Assembly (NCBI GenBank): GCA_031415135.1
Contig: JANORB010000076.1
Span: 62,001 to 126,000 of the forward strand
Source: LGRD01 sp031415135
GTDB lineage: Bacteria; Pseudomonadota; Gammaproteobacteria; Burkholderiales; Burkholderiaceae_C
Reading direction: 5' to 3'
Length of the DNA: 64,000 nucleotides
The notes beneath the pieces are model-generated. The model was not told the origin of the DNA, searched no databases, and saw nothing but the letters and a program-made list of their open reading frames with translations. A program made the translations under genes and the position numbers. This document shows, in pieces, positions 44,748-53,467 of the stretch; position 1 is the first letter of the stretch, and the number at the start of each line of letters is the position of its first letter.

Positions 44748-46115
44748 ATGCTTTACCTTGACCGCCCACGCTGGCTGGAGATATCGGCCGTGGTCCTCGT
44801 GCTGGCCGGCTGCGCCAAGCCGCCCCCCGCGCCCCTTCCCCCGCAAGACGAATTGATCGCCCGCGGACGCGCGCTGTTTTTCAACGAGACCTTCGGCGGC
44901 AACGGGCGCACCTGCGGCACCTGCCACCCGGCCGACAACAACTTCACCATCGACCCGGCGTTCATTGCCAGGCTGCCGGCCACCGACCCGTTGTTCGTCG
45001 CCGAATTCAACCCGGCGCTGAAAAGCGGGTTCGAGAGCCCGAAACTGATGCGCGAGTTCGGCCTGATCCGCGAAAACCTGGACGGCTTCGACGACCTGGA
45101 GAACAAGTTCGTCATGCGCGGTGTGCCGCATGTGCTGGCGCTGCGCAACTCCATCGCCAGCCCGCAGGGGCCGCGCACCGGCTGGTCGGGCGACGGTGCG
45201 CCGGGCGACGGCACGCTGCGCTCGTTTGCCACCGGGGCGGTGATCCAGCACTTCACCAAGACGCTGAACCGCATGGCCGGCGTCGACTTTCGGCTGCCCA
45301 CCGACGCTGAACTCGATGCGCTGGAAGCATTTCAACTCTCGTTGGGGCGCCAGAAGGAACTGGTGCTGCCGCTGCCGTTGAAAGGCACCGTGGCCAAGCG
45401 CGGGCAGGCGCTGTTTCTCGACAACAAGGTCGGCAAGTGCAACATCTGCCATGTCAACGCTGGCGCCAACGCCAAGCTCGGTGCCACCGACCTGGGCAAC
45501 GCCAACTTCAACACTGGCGTCGAAGACCTGCCCGACCAGCCCGCGCGCCTGACGGCCGAAACGGTGCCCGAGGACGATGGCTTCGGCAATCCCGGCGACA
45601 AGACCTTCAACGTGCCGCCGCTGGTGGAGGCGGCGGGAACCGGGCCGTTCTTCCACAACAACACCGTCTCGACAATCGACGCGGCGGTCGGCTTCTACGA
45701 CGGCGACTCGTTCAACGAATCGCCCGCCGGCCAGTTCCTCAAGAGCATCGACCCGGACAAGAAGGGCATCGAACTCGACGCCACCCAGCTGTCGGCCATC
45801 ACCGCATTCCTGCGGGTGCTGAACGCGATCGAGAACATCCGCCACAGCGCGGAACTGCTGGGCGACAGCGCGGCGCAACCGCCGCCGCGCCGCGAGTCGG
45901 CCGCCGATTTGCTCAAGCGCGCGGGCAGCCTGGTCGACAGCGCCGCGCGCATGCTGGCCGAGGGCGGGCTGCATGCGCGGTCGGTCACGCAGCTGCGCGT
46001 GGCACAAGCGCACATCACCAAAGCGGCGGGCTACCGCGTGCCGCCGCGGGCCCTGATCGACGACGCCCTGCGCGCGCAGGAAGCCGCGCGCGCCGAACTC
46101 ATTGAAGGCAAGTAA
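44748..46115 (+). CDS. Di-heme cytochrome c lipoprotein, cytochrome c peroxidase/MauG-like
   Basis: A 455-residue exported protein. The ATG at 44748 is chosen because AAGAAGGGA precedes it and it opens a lipoprotein signal (LVLAGC, cysteine near residue 22). Two c-type heme sites are seen: CGTCH near residue 55 and CNICH near 231. The arrangement resembles bacterial di-heme peroxidases, which reduce peroxide with periplasmic electrons, or MauG-like oxidases. The sequence CHPADNNFTIDP and the motif GPFFHNNTVSTIDAAVGFYD fit that family. It is divergent from the anthranilate operon and is followed by a small secreted protein gene, so the two may be co-transcribed. The substrate is unknown. Confidence 0.82.
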   Translation: MLYLDRPRWLEISAVVLVLAGCAKPPPAPLPPQDELIARGRALFFNETFGGNGRTCGTCHPADNNFTIDPAFIARLPATDPLFVAEFNPALKSGFESPKLMREFGLIRENLDGFDDLENKFVMRGVPHVLALRNSIASPQGPRTGWSGDGAPGDGTLRSFATGAVIQHFTKTLNRMAGVDFRLPTDAELDALEAFQLSLGRQKELVLPLPLKGTVAKRGQALFLDNKVGKCNICHVNAGANAKLGATDLGNANFNTGVEDLPDQPARLTAETVPEDDGFGNPGDKTFNVPPLVEAAGTGPFFHNNTVSTIDAAVGFYDGDSFNESPAGQFLKSIDPDKKGIELDATQLSAITAFLRVLNAIENIRHSAELLGDSAAQPPPRRESAADLLKRAGSLVDSAARMLAEGGLHARSVTQLRVAQAHITKAAGYRVPPRALIDDALRAQEAARAELIEGK

Positions 46116-46151
46116 CCGTTGGCCCGACCGGTCGACGCGGAGTGTCACCCC

Positions 46152-46535
46152 ATGCACAAGCTGTTCAAGAACCTGTTGATGGCCGCCGCCCTCGCCGCTG
46201 GCGCGGCGCCGGTGCTGGCGCAGAAGGCCACCGAAATCTTCATTCCCATCGGCCAGTCGCCCGGCCTGTCGGGCAAGCACACGGTGATCGGGCGCATCCA
46301 GTCGGTGAACGCGGCGGACCGGTCGATGACGGTGGTCGACGCCGCCGGCGCCGCCGTCACCGTTCGCCCCGGCCCGCAGACCCTCGTGTGGCTCGACCGC
46401 AGCAAGCTCAACCAGCCCAATCGCAAAGGCGGCCACAGCGACTACCGCCGCGACATGCTGGTCGAAGTGAAGTACCGCAACAACGACCGCCTGGCCGGCG
46501 TGGTGGACTGGATCAAGGTGCAAGCTGCCGATTGA
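46152..46535 (+). CDS. Small secreted protein of unknown function
   Basis: A 127-residue protein with a clear signal peptide (LLMAAALAAGAAPVLA, cleavage near residue 23). The mature part has beta-rich sequence (HTVIGRIQSVNAADRSMTVV; MLVEVKYRNNDRLAGVVDWI) resembling small periplasmic OB-like or DUF5666-type domains, but I do not assign a family. It follows the di-heme cytochrome gene by 36 bases and precedes the PaaI-like gene by 7 bases. This suggests co-transcription and perhaps a periplasmic partner of the cytochrome. Confidence 0.7.
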   Translation: MHKLFKNLLMAAALAAGAAPVLAQKATEIFIPIGQSPGLSGKHTVIGRIQSVNAADRSMTVVDAAGAAVTVRPGPQTLVWLDRSKLNQPNRKGGHSDYRRDMLVEVKYRNNDRLAGVVDWIKVQAAD

Positions 46536-46542
46536 ACCCGCC

Positions 46543-46959
46543 ATGACCCAGGACCTGACCGCCCTTCAGGCGCTGCTCGCGCCGCTGTTTCCCGGGTTGA
46601 TGGGCCTGCGGCTCACCGAGGTGGGCCCCGAGCGCGTGGTGGCCACGATGGTGGTGCGGCCGGACCTGTGCACCTCGGGCGGCATCCTGCACGGCGGTGC
46701 GGTGATGGCGTTTGCCGACACGCTGGGCGCGATCGGCACCTTCGTCAACCTCCAGCAACTCGGCCAAGGCAAGGGCACGACCACGATCGACTCCAGCACC
46801 AAGTTCATCGGCGCCGCCAGGGCGGGCAGCATGGTCATCGGCGAATCAACGCCGTTTCACCGCGGCAAGACGACGATGGTGTGGCAGACGCTGGTCAAGA
46901 CCGAAAACGGCAGACTCTGCGCCGTGGTCACCCAAACCCAGTTGGTGCTGGGCGGCTGA
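46543..46959 (+). CDS. PaaI-like hot-dog thioesterase
   Basis: A 138-residue single hot-dog domain. The segment GGILHGGAVMAFADTLGAIG carries the HGG and Asp residues typical of PaaI/YbgC-class acyl-CoA thioesterases acting on aryl- or acyl-CoA. The last 32 bases overlap the end of the convergent rRNA methyltransferase gene. A link to the anthranilate operon 2 kb away is possible but not shown. Confidence 0.88.
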   Translation: MTQDLTALQALLAPLFPGLMGLRLTEVGPERVVATMVVRPDLCTSGGILHGGAVMAFADTLGAIGTFVNLQQLGQGKGTTTIDSSTKFIGAARAGSMVIGESTPFHRGKTTMVWQTLVKTENGRLCAVVTQTQLVLGG

Positions 46960-48010
46960 ACGCCTTCACCGCCCAGCGCAGCTTGGCCGAACTGGAGCGC
47001 GGATTGGCGCGTTGTTCTTCGGGGGACGGCCGCACCGGGTCGGGCGCCACGCGCGCGTAGATGCCGGCGCGCTCGCCGGCCTGGAACGCTTTTTTCACGC
47101 GCCGGTCTTCGCCCGAGTGAAAGCTCAGGATCGCCACGCGGCCACCGGGTTTCAGGCAGGCCGGCAGCGCCGCCAAAAAACGCTCCAATGCACTGAACTC
47201 GCCATTGACCGCGATGCGCAGCGCCTGGAAGGTGCGTTGCAGCGCCCTCTTTGTTTCCGCCTGGCGGTCGGCCGGCGCCATGCGCGGGTTCAGCACCCGC
47301 GCCATGGTGTCGCGCACGCGCGCCGCCAGTTGGCTCGTCGTCTCGACGAACTGGCCCTGCAGTGCCGCCGCCAGCGGCGCGGCATGCGGCTCGTCGGCGT
47401 TGTCCACCAGCAGCTCGCGCAGTTGCTGCCGCGTCACCGCCTGCAGCAGCGCCGACGCGGGTTGGCCGCTGCCGGGGTCCAGGCGCAGATCGAGCGGCCC
47501 GTCGGCCTTGAAGCTGAAGCCGCGGGCCGGGTTGTCGATCTGCATCGACGACACCCCCAGGTCGGCCAGCACGAAGTCGAAGCCCGCGCCGGATTCGGCC
47601 CCCAGCGAAGCGATCTCGGCGAAGTTGATGCGGCGCAATACCAGCACCGATTCATCGAAACCCAGGCCGCGCAAGCGCGCCTCGGTGCGCGGCATTTCAA
47701 GCGGGTCGACGTCGATGCCGAACAGGCGCCCGCCGGGCCGCAGCCGCGCCAGGATTTCCTGCGCGTGGCCGCCAAACCCGAGCGTCGCATCCAGCCCCAC
47801 CTCACCGGGCCGGGGCTGCAGCAAGTCCAGGATCTCGCGCACACAGATCGGCCGGTGCATGCCGGCGGGCGTCTGGCCACGCTGCATCACCTTGTGCAAC
47901 TCGTCGGCGTGCAGCGCGGGGTTCAGCTCCTTGTACTTCTCATCGAAGCGGCGCGGGTGCGTGCCGGTGTAACGCGCGCGGCGCTTGTGGGGTGCAGCTT
48001 CGTCGGCCAT
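46928..48010 (-). CDS. RsmH-like 16S rRNA (cytosine1402-N4)-methyltransferase
   Basis: A 360-residue SAM-dependent methyltransferase of the RsmH/MraW family. Motif I is LDATLGFGGHAQEIL, followed by FGIDVDP, DFVLADLGVSSMQIDNPARGFSF, QALRIAVNGE and ILSFHSGEDRRVKKAF, all RsmH signatures. It has about 50 extra N-terminal residues (HPRRFDEKYKELNP) before the usual HxPV-like start, here MHRPICVREIL. The frame runs a further 290 codons upstream without similarity, so I start at the ATG at 48010 (48025 is also possible). It is not in a division and cell-wall cluster (no mraZ, ftsL or ftsI nearby) and may be a paralogue of the standard rsmH. Confidence 0.87.
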   Translation of the reverse strand: MADEAAPHKRRARYTGTHPRRFDEKYKELNPALHADELHKVMQRGQTPAGMHRPICVREILDLLQPRPGEVGLDATLGFGGHAQEILARLRPGGRLFGIDVDPLEMPRTEARLRGLGFDESVLVLRRINFAEIASLGAESGAGFDFVLADLGVSSMQIDNPARGFSFKADGPLDLRLDPGSGQPASALLQAVTRQQLRELLVDNADEPHAAPLAAALQGQFVETTSQLAARVRDTMARVLNPRMAPADRQAETKRALQRTFQALRIAVNGEFSALERFLAALPACLKPGGRVAILSFHSGEDRRVKKAFQAGERAGIYARVAPDPVRPSPEEQRANPRSSSAKLRWAVKAFSRPAPTGFG

Positions 48011-48137
48011 GCGCCGATTGTCCATGGCCGGCGCACGCGCGCGGAGGTCACTCCGGCGCCGGCACGTTACAGTCGGGCCGCTCTTCGCAAGCGCGCGCAC
48101 GAGCCGCGCCCGCCCGCCCACGGACACGCACCCGCCC

Positions 48138-50360
48138 ATGCCCACCACGTCGCCCGACACCCTCAAGCTGCCCCACCCACGCCACGCCAGCCGCGTGCCA
48201 CCGCACATCGGCACCGACCAGCTGGCACGCATTCGCCAGGCGGCGTTCAACCTGCCGCAGGTGGTCAAGCCGGCCGACTTCATCGCCGAGCATTCGCCGG
48301 GTGTCGAAGACCACCTCGACGGCCTGGGCCTGGTGTTGCTGCAAAGGGCCGCGGCCGGTGCGCGGCCGAGCCGCTGGATCGCGCCCGAGCTGATGAGCGA
48401 AGCGCTGCGCCACCTCGATGCCGTCGGCAACAGCGGCAACGTGCGCGCGCTGATGCTGGAGCGCGGCGCGGCGCTCGATGCGTTGGGCGTGACGCGCCAC
48501 GGCAACGGCTGGGAGCGGCTGGTCACGCAGACGCTGCGCCTGGCGACACCGGGCTGGATGGTGCCGGTGGCGTTCCGGGTGCCGATCGCGGCGCAACTGG
48601 TGTGGGACTTTTTCCGCAGCGGCGACACGACGGCGTTGCTGAGCGAACTGAAGAGCTTGCCCACGTATGAACATGGGCCCGCGCTGGCCGCCCATCTGCA
48701 GGCCCTGGTCGACCGCAGCGCGTCGAACAAGCCGCGCCACCTGGACTCTTTGTTGCCGCGCCTGCAGGCCGAATGCGCCACGCCGCAAGCCTGGCCCGCA
48801 TTGAAGGACGCCTGCACGCGTGTGCAGGACCGCTGGGAACACCGGGTGGCCGAGCTCGACACCCTGGAGGGCCTGAACACCGAACTGGCGTTCCAGGGCT
48901 ACCCCGACACGTTCGACAAGGCGCGCCGCTTGCAGCGCAGCGTCACCTTGTACGTCGGCCCGCCCAACAGCGGCAAGACCCACGCCGCGTTCGAGCGCCT
49001 GGCCCAGGCCCACGATGGCGCCTACCTGGCACCGCTGCGGCTGCTGGCCCTCGAAGGCCGCGACCGCCTGGTGTTGCGCGGCGTGGCGTGCTCGCTGCTG
49101 ACCGGCGAGGAAAACGTGCCGGCGCCGGGTGCGCGCGTCGTCTCCAGCACCATCGAAATGGTGGGCACGGCCAAGCCGATCGAGCTGGCGGTGATCGACG
49201 AGGCGCAGATGATCTTCGACAGCAGCCGCGGCTGGGCCTGGACCCAGGCCATCGTGGCGGTGCCGGCCAACGAGGTGATCATCATCTGCTCGGCCTACGC
49301 GGTGCAGGCGCTCGAGAACCTGCTGCGGCTGTGCGGCGAGCGTTGCGAGGTGCGCCATTTCGAGCGCAAGCAGCACGTGCAACTGCTGCCCGCGCCGGTG
49401 CCGATTGCCGGCCTCAAACATGGCGACGCGGTGGTGGCGTTCAGCCGCCGCGAGGTGCTGATGCTGCGCGACCAGATCGCCGCCAACGGCCACCCGGTGT
49501 CGGTGATCTACGGCGCCTTGCCGCCCGAAGTGCGGCGCCGCGAAGCCGAGCGTTTTGCGCATGGGGCCTCGCACATCCTGGTGGCGACCGACGCGATCGG
49601 CATGGGCCTGAACCTGCCGATCCGGCGCGTGCTGTTCAGCACCATGGTCAAGTTCGACGGCCAGGAAGACCGGCCCTTGAGCGTCTCTGAAGTGCACCAG
49701 ATCGCCGGGCGCGCGGGGCGCTACGGAATGCATGAAGAAGGCTTTGTCGGCGTATTGAAAGAGGCCGAACCCACGGCGGCGCGCACGCTGAAGGAAACGC
49801 TGCCCAAGCTGCCGCGCGCGCCGCGCGACTTCAAGGCGCCGGAGGCGCCGAACTGGTGGCATGTGGACACGATCTCGCAGCGCCTGGGCAAGACCAGACT
49901 GCGCGAGGTGCTGGGCGTGTTCATGGAGCAGCTCAAGCTGGACAACGCCCACTTCGAGGTGGCCGAGCTGGAGCAGATGCTCGAACTGGCCGAGCAGCTC
50001 GACAAATCGGCCGCCAAGCTGTCGCTCAAGGAGCGCTTCATCTACGCCCAGGCGCCGGTGGACACGCGCACCGAAGCGCAGGTGCAGGAGTTCCTGGGCT
50101 GGACCAACGCCCACGCCATCGCCGGCAAGGCGGGCACGCCGTGGTTCCTGCAGGAAGTCGACGAACACAGCCGCCTGGACCGCATGGAGCAGGCGCTGCG
50201 CTCGTGCACGCTGTGGCTGTGGCTGGACCTGCGCTTCCCCGGCATCTACGGCCACGTGGACGCGGTGGTCGACCTGCGCATGCGGCTCAACGACGGCATC
50301 GAGCGGCATCTCAAAGGCAAGAAGCCGCTGTGGCAGATGCGCGGCGGGGCCCGGCGCTGA
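48138..50360 (+). CDS. SUV3-like superfamily 2 RNA helicase
   Basis: A 740-residue ATP-dependent helicase resembling mitochondrial SUV3. Motif I is VGPPNSGKTHAAF near residue 273, and motif II is VIDEAQMIFDSSRGWAWTQAI near 354, very like the SUV3 DEIQM region. Motifs V and VI are VATDAIGMGLNLPIRR near 482 and HQIAGRAGRYG near 521. The C-terminal 190 residues match the SUV3 C-terminal region in character. The first 250 residues are not recognised. SUV3 unwinds structured RNA for degradation. The gene is divergent from the rRNA methyltransferase gene (127 bases between starts), which suggests an RNA-metabolism pairing. Confidence 0.88.
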   Translation: MPTTSPDTLKLPHPRHASRVPPHIGTDQLARIRQAAFNLPQVVKPADFIAEHSPGVEDHLDGLGLVLLQRAAAGARPSRWIAPELMSEALRHLDAVGNSGNVRALMLERGAALDALGVTRHGNGWERLVTQTLRLATPGWMVPVAFRVPIAAQLVWDFFRSGDTTALLSELKSLPTYEHGPALAAHLQALVDRSASNKPRHLDSLLPRLQAECATPQAWPALKDACTRVQDRWEHRVAELDTLEGLNTELAFQGYPDTFDKARRLQRSVTLYVGPPNSGKTHAAFERLAQAHDGAYLAPLRLLALEGRDRLVLRGVACSLLTGEENVPAPGARVVSSTIEMVGTAKPIELAVIDEAQMIFDSSRGWAWTQAIVAVPANEVIIICSAYAVQALENLLRLCGERCEVRHFERKQHVQLLPAPVPIAGLKHGDAVVAFSRREVLMLRDQIAANGHPVSVIYGALPPEVRRREAERFAHGASHILVATDAIGMGLNLPIRRVLFSTMVKFDGQEDRPLSVSEVHQIAGRAGRYGMHEEGFVGVLKEAEPTAARTLKETLPKLPRAPRDFKAPEAPNWWHVDTISQRLGKTRLREVLGVFMEQLKLDNAHFEVAELEQMLELAEQLDKSAAKLSLKERFIYAQAPVDTRTEAQVQEFLGWTNAHAIAGKAGTPWFLQEVDEHSRLDRMEQALRSCTLWLWLDLRFPGIYGHVDAVVDLRMRLNDGIERHLKGKKPLWQMRGGARR

Positions 50361-50383
50361 ACGCGTGGTTGAGGCCAGCGCGC

Positions 50384-51475
50384 ATGCCGGCGTTCGAACG
50401 CATCCTCGTCATCGTCACGCGCCGCATCGGCGACGTGCTGCTGACCACGCCGCTGATCCAGGCCGCCCACGCGCGCTGGCCGCAGGCGCGTGTGGATGTG
50501 CTGGGTTTTGCCGGAACGCTGGGCGTGTTGCGCGGCCATCCGGCGGTCAATGAATTGATCGAGGTGCCCGCCGGTTCAGGGTGGCGCCAGTCGATTCCGC
50601 TGATCCGTCGGCTGTGGCGGCGCTACGACCTGGCGCTGGTGACGCAGTACAGCGACCGCGCCCACCTGTACGGCTGGATCGCCGCATCGCGCCGCAGCGG
50701 CCTGACGTTCCTGAACGACCCGTCGGGCTGGTGGAAGCGGCGCCTGCTCGACCACGAGGAGGTGGTCGGCCGGCACCCGACCCACGCCGTGCTCGAACGG
50801 CTGAACCTGCTGCGGCCCTGGGCCGACGCTGCGGCCGCGGTGTCGGTCGGCTTGCCGACGGCGGCTCCCTTGCCGGCCGACATCGCCGAGCGGCTGCGCG
50901 CGGGCTATGTGGTCGTGCACGCGCCATCGCTGTTCCGCTACAAGCAGTGGCCGCTTGCGCATTTCAAGGTGCTGGTTGGCGGCCTGCTGGCCGATGGGCG
51001 CCAGGTGGTGTTGACCGGCGGCCCGTCGCCGGAAGACAGTGACATGGTGAACGAGGTGTGCCGTGTCGGCGCCGCCCCGGAGTTGCTTGGCCTGGCGGGC
51101 CGGCTGTCGTTTGGCCAACTGGTCACGCTGATCGGATCGGCCTCGCTGTACATCGGGCCGGACACCTCGGTCACCCACATCGCGGCCGCCTGTTCGGTGC
51201 CGGTGCTCGCGCTGTACGGCCCGATCGACCCGCGCCTGTGGGGCCCGTGGCCGCAAGGCGCCGCGCCCGCGCCGCCGTATGTGGCGCACGCGCTGGCGCA
51301 GCGGGCGATGCGGGTCACCGTACTGCAAGGCACGCAGGCCTGCGTGCCTTGCAATGGCGCGGGCTGCGAACGGCACGACAACAGCCGCAGCGATTGCCTG
51401 GAAACCATGCTGCCCGAGCCTGTGCTGGCGCAGGCGCGGGCGCTGTTGAATGAGGCGGCCCGCGCTGCCGGCTAG
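50384..51475 (+). CDS. Glycosyltransferase family 9 (heptosyltransferase-like)
   Basis: A 363-residue GT9 enzyme, probably adding a heptose or related sugar to lipopolysaccharide core on the inner face of the cytoplasmic membrane. It opens ILVIVTRRIGDVLLTTPLIQ, the typical GT9 N-terminus. It shows IGPDTSVTHIAAACSVPVLALYG (nucleotide-sugar site) and a C-terminal Cys cluster (CVPCNGAGCERH) seen in heptosyltransferases. The ATG lies 24 bases after the helicase stop. Its TAG is shared, as CTAG, with the convergent cytochrome gene. Confidence 0.9.
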   Translation: MPAFERILVIVTRRIGDVLLTTPLIQAAHARWPQARVDVLGFAGTLGVLRGHPAVNELIEVPAGSGWRQSIPLIRRLWRRYDLALVTQYSDRAHLYGWIAASRRSGLTFLNDPSGWWKRRLLDHEEVVGRHPTHAVLERLNLLRPWADAAAAVSVGLPTAAPLPADIAERLRAGYVVVHAPSLFRYKQWPLAHFKVLVGGLLADGRQVVLTGGPSPEDSDMVNEVCRVGAAPELLGLAGRLSFGQLVTLIGSASLYIGPDTSVTHIAAACSVPVLALYGPIDPRLWGPWPQGAAPAPPYVAHALAQRAMRVTVLQGTQACVPCNGAGCERHDNSRSDCLETMLPEPVLAQARALLNEAARAAG

Positions 51476-52023
51476 TGCCGCAGCGGGGCATCGATGCCGA
51501 TGAAGCCGTCGCGATTGGGCATGCGCACCCTGGGCAGGGTGGTGGGGTTCATTTCATCGCGCTCGCCGATCACGCTGTTCTCGAACATCAGGTAGGCGGT
51601 GAGCGCGTAAACCTCGTCGGGCGTGAGCGAACCGGGCGCGAACATCGGCATCGCGCGGCGTGTGAGGTCGAAGATCGTCGTCGCGTAAGGCCAGTACAGG
51701 CCGATGGTCTTGTCGGGCGACCGGGCCGTCAGCGGCTCGGTGCCACCGGCCAGTTCTTCTGCGGTGGCGCCGCGGCCGCCGGCGCCGTGGCACAGCGCGC
51801 AGTGTTGCCGGTACAGCGCCGCGCCCTGCATCGCATTGCCCTGCCCGGGTGGCAAACCGCGACCGTCCGGAAAGACGTTGAGGCTGGCGCGCGCCGCAGC
51901 GTCGGCCGCGACCGGCGTGCCCAGTTGCGGGCCGGCCAGGTCAGCGGCCCCCACCGGCTGCACCATGGCCAGCGCCAGGCCGAGCGCGGCGCTCCAGCGC
52001 AGCGCAAGCTCAGGCATAGACAT
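51472..52023 (-). CDS. SoxD-like c-type cytochrome, sulfite/sulfur dehydrogenase subunit
   Basis: A 183-residue exported cytochrome with a signal peptide (LALRWSAALGLALAMVQPVGA) and one heme site, CALCH. The region TIGLYWPYATTIFDLTRRAMP and the C-terminal VRMPNRDGFIG match the cytochrome domain of SoxD. Classical SoxD has two heme domains and is longer; only one is present here. It overlaps the end of the SoxC-like gene (starts at 52023 or 52017), so the two subunits are co-translated. It should pass electrons from the molybdenum subunit to the respiratory chain. Confidence 0.85.
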   Translation of the reverse strand: MSMPELALRWSAALGLALAMVQPVGAADLAGPQLGTPVAADAAARASLNVFPDGRGLPPGQGNAMQGAALYRQHCALCHGAGGRGATAEELAGGTEPLTARSPDKTIGLYWPYATTIFDLTRRAMPMFAPGSLTPDEVYALTAYLMFENSVIGERDEMNPTTLPRVRMPNRDGFIGIDAPLRH

Positions 52024-53329
52024 GGCGTACGGCGCCGTCCGCGTCGACCGCCCACGCGACGATGGCGTGGTAGTGAAAGTAGCCGTTGGTTCCACGCTCG
52101 GCCACCAGCGCGGCGCGTTCCGGCTGGACCTGGCCGGTGTCGTCGATCGCGCGGCTCTTCAGCACCGCCGGTGTTCCGTCCCAGCGCCAGGGCGCGCGAA
52201 AGCGCGTCAGGCAGCGCGGCAGCACCGGGTCTTGCAGGGCCGCCCGGGCCCAGCTGCGGCCGCCATCGGCCGACACATCGACGCGCCGGATGCGGCCGCG
52301 GCCGCTCCACGCCAGGCCGCTGATCTGGTACAGGTTCGGCCCGTTCATGCGCTGCCCGTGCGAGGGCGAGGTGATCAGCGACTTGGCCTCCATCACAAAC
52401 GTGAACTGCCTGGCCTTGCCATTGGGCAGCAGCTCGGTGTATTTGCCGGTTTCGTTGCGAGCCATCACCGGCTGGTCGGCCAGTTCGAGCCGGCGCAGCC
52501 ACTTGACGTTGAGCACACCTTCCCAGCCGGGCACGATGAGCCGCAGCGGGTAGCCATGTTCAGGCCGGATGCGCTCGCCGTTCTGGTACAGCGCGACGAT
52601 GCAGTCGTCCATCAGCTTGGACAGCGGCACGCTGACGTTCATCGCAAACGCATCCGCCCCTTCGGCCACGCCCCAGGCGGCCCCGGCACCGACACCGGCC
52701 TCGCCGAGCAGCACCGACAGCGGCACGCCGGTCCATTCGCTGCACGACACCAGGCCGTGGAAAGACCCGACAGGGCGCTGGATCGGCTCGGCGTGCCAGC
52801 CGGCGTTGCTGTTGCCGCCGCACTCGATGAAGATCAGATGCGAGCGCATCGGGTAGCGCAGCAAGTCGTCGATGCCAAAGCGCAGCGCCTGCCGGACGCG
52901 GCCGTGGATCAGCAATTCGTGGCGCGCCGGATCGATGTCGGGCACCCCGTTGTGGTGGCGCTCGAAATGCAGCCCGGCCGGGGTGAGCATGCCTTCGAGT
53001 TCGTCCAGCGGCGTGAAGGCCGTGCCGTTGCCCGGCAGCATGCGGTTGGCGCTGATGCGCCGCGTGACCTGCCGCTCGTGCCTGGACGGCTGGCCGTAAG
53101 GCGTGAACGGCGCGCCGGGTACGCGCATCCACTCGGGCCGCTCGGCCGGGTCGGTGGCGCTGCGGCCCGCCTCCGCAGCACCGGCATCGGCCAGGCCGCC
53201 CACCCCCGCGCTGGCGCTTGCGAAGACCAGCCCGCGCTGCAGCAGCACGCGCCGGTGTAGCAAGCCGCCGGCGGCCACGGGCCGGAGCTGGGGCTGGGGC
53301 TGCAGGGACTCTCGCTTCGAAGGATTCAT
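52010..53329 (-). CDS. SoxC-like molybdenum sulfite dehydrogenase, Tat-exported
   Basis: A 439-residue member of the sulfite oxidase family. The N-terminus has a twin-arginine signal (HRRVLLQRGLVFASASAG). The molybdopterin-binding Cys is in IFIECGGNSNAGWH. The dimerisation domain at the C-terminus ends NGYFHYHAIVAWAVDADGAV. I start at the ATG at 53329, since the upstream extension in this frame carries no signal. With the overlapping cytochrome gene it forms a SoxCD- or SorAB-like periplasmic enzyme oxidising sulfite or Sox-bound sulfur. No soxXYZAB genes are in the window, so stand-alone sulfite oxidation is more likely here. Confidence 0.9.
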   Translation of the reverse strand: MNPSKRESLQPQPQLRPVAAGGLLHRRVLLQRGLVFASASAGVGGLADAGAAEAGRSATDPAERPEWMRVPGAPFTPYGQPSRHERQVTRRISANRMLPGNGTAFTPLDELEGMLTPAGLHFERHHNGVPDIDPARHELLIHGRVRQALRFGIDDLLRYPMRSHLIFIECGGNSNAGWHAEPIQRPVGSFHGLVSCSEWTGVPLSVLLGEAGVGAGAAWGVAEGADAFAMNVSVPLSKLMDDCIVALYQNGERIRPEHGYPLRLIVPGWEGVLNVKWLRRLELADQPVMARNETGKYTELLPNGKARQFTFVMEAKSLITSPSHGQRMNGPNLYQISGLAWSGRGRIRRVDVSADGGRSWARAALQDPVLPRCLTRFRAPWRWDGTPAVLKSRAIDDTGQVQPERAALVAERGTNGYFHYHAIVAWAVDADGAVRHVYA

Positions 53330-53467
53330 GGGTTGGCGATCAACGGTGCGGGCGCAACGAGCCGGCGCCGGGACAAGGATTGTCGACCACCGGCGGCCCA
53401 CCTCCACAGGGGCAACTGGTACGCTCCACCCGCACCCATCGAACCACCCTCAGCCACAGCCACTCCC

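Noticed and set aside
48011..48880. N-terminal extension of the RsmH-like frame
   Set aside because: The extra 290 codons overlap the helicase gene and its promoter and show no family similarity; RsmH motifs begin after 48010.
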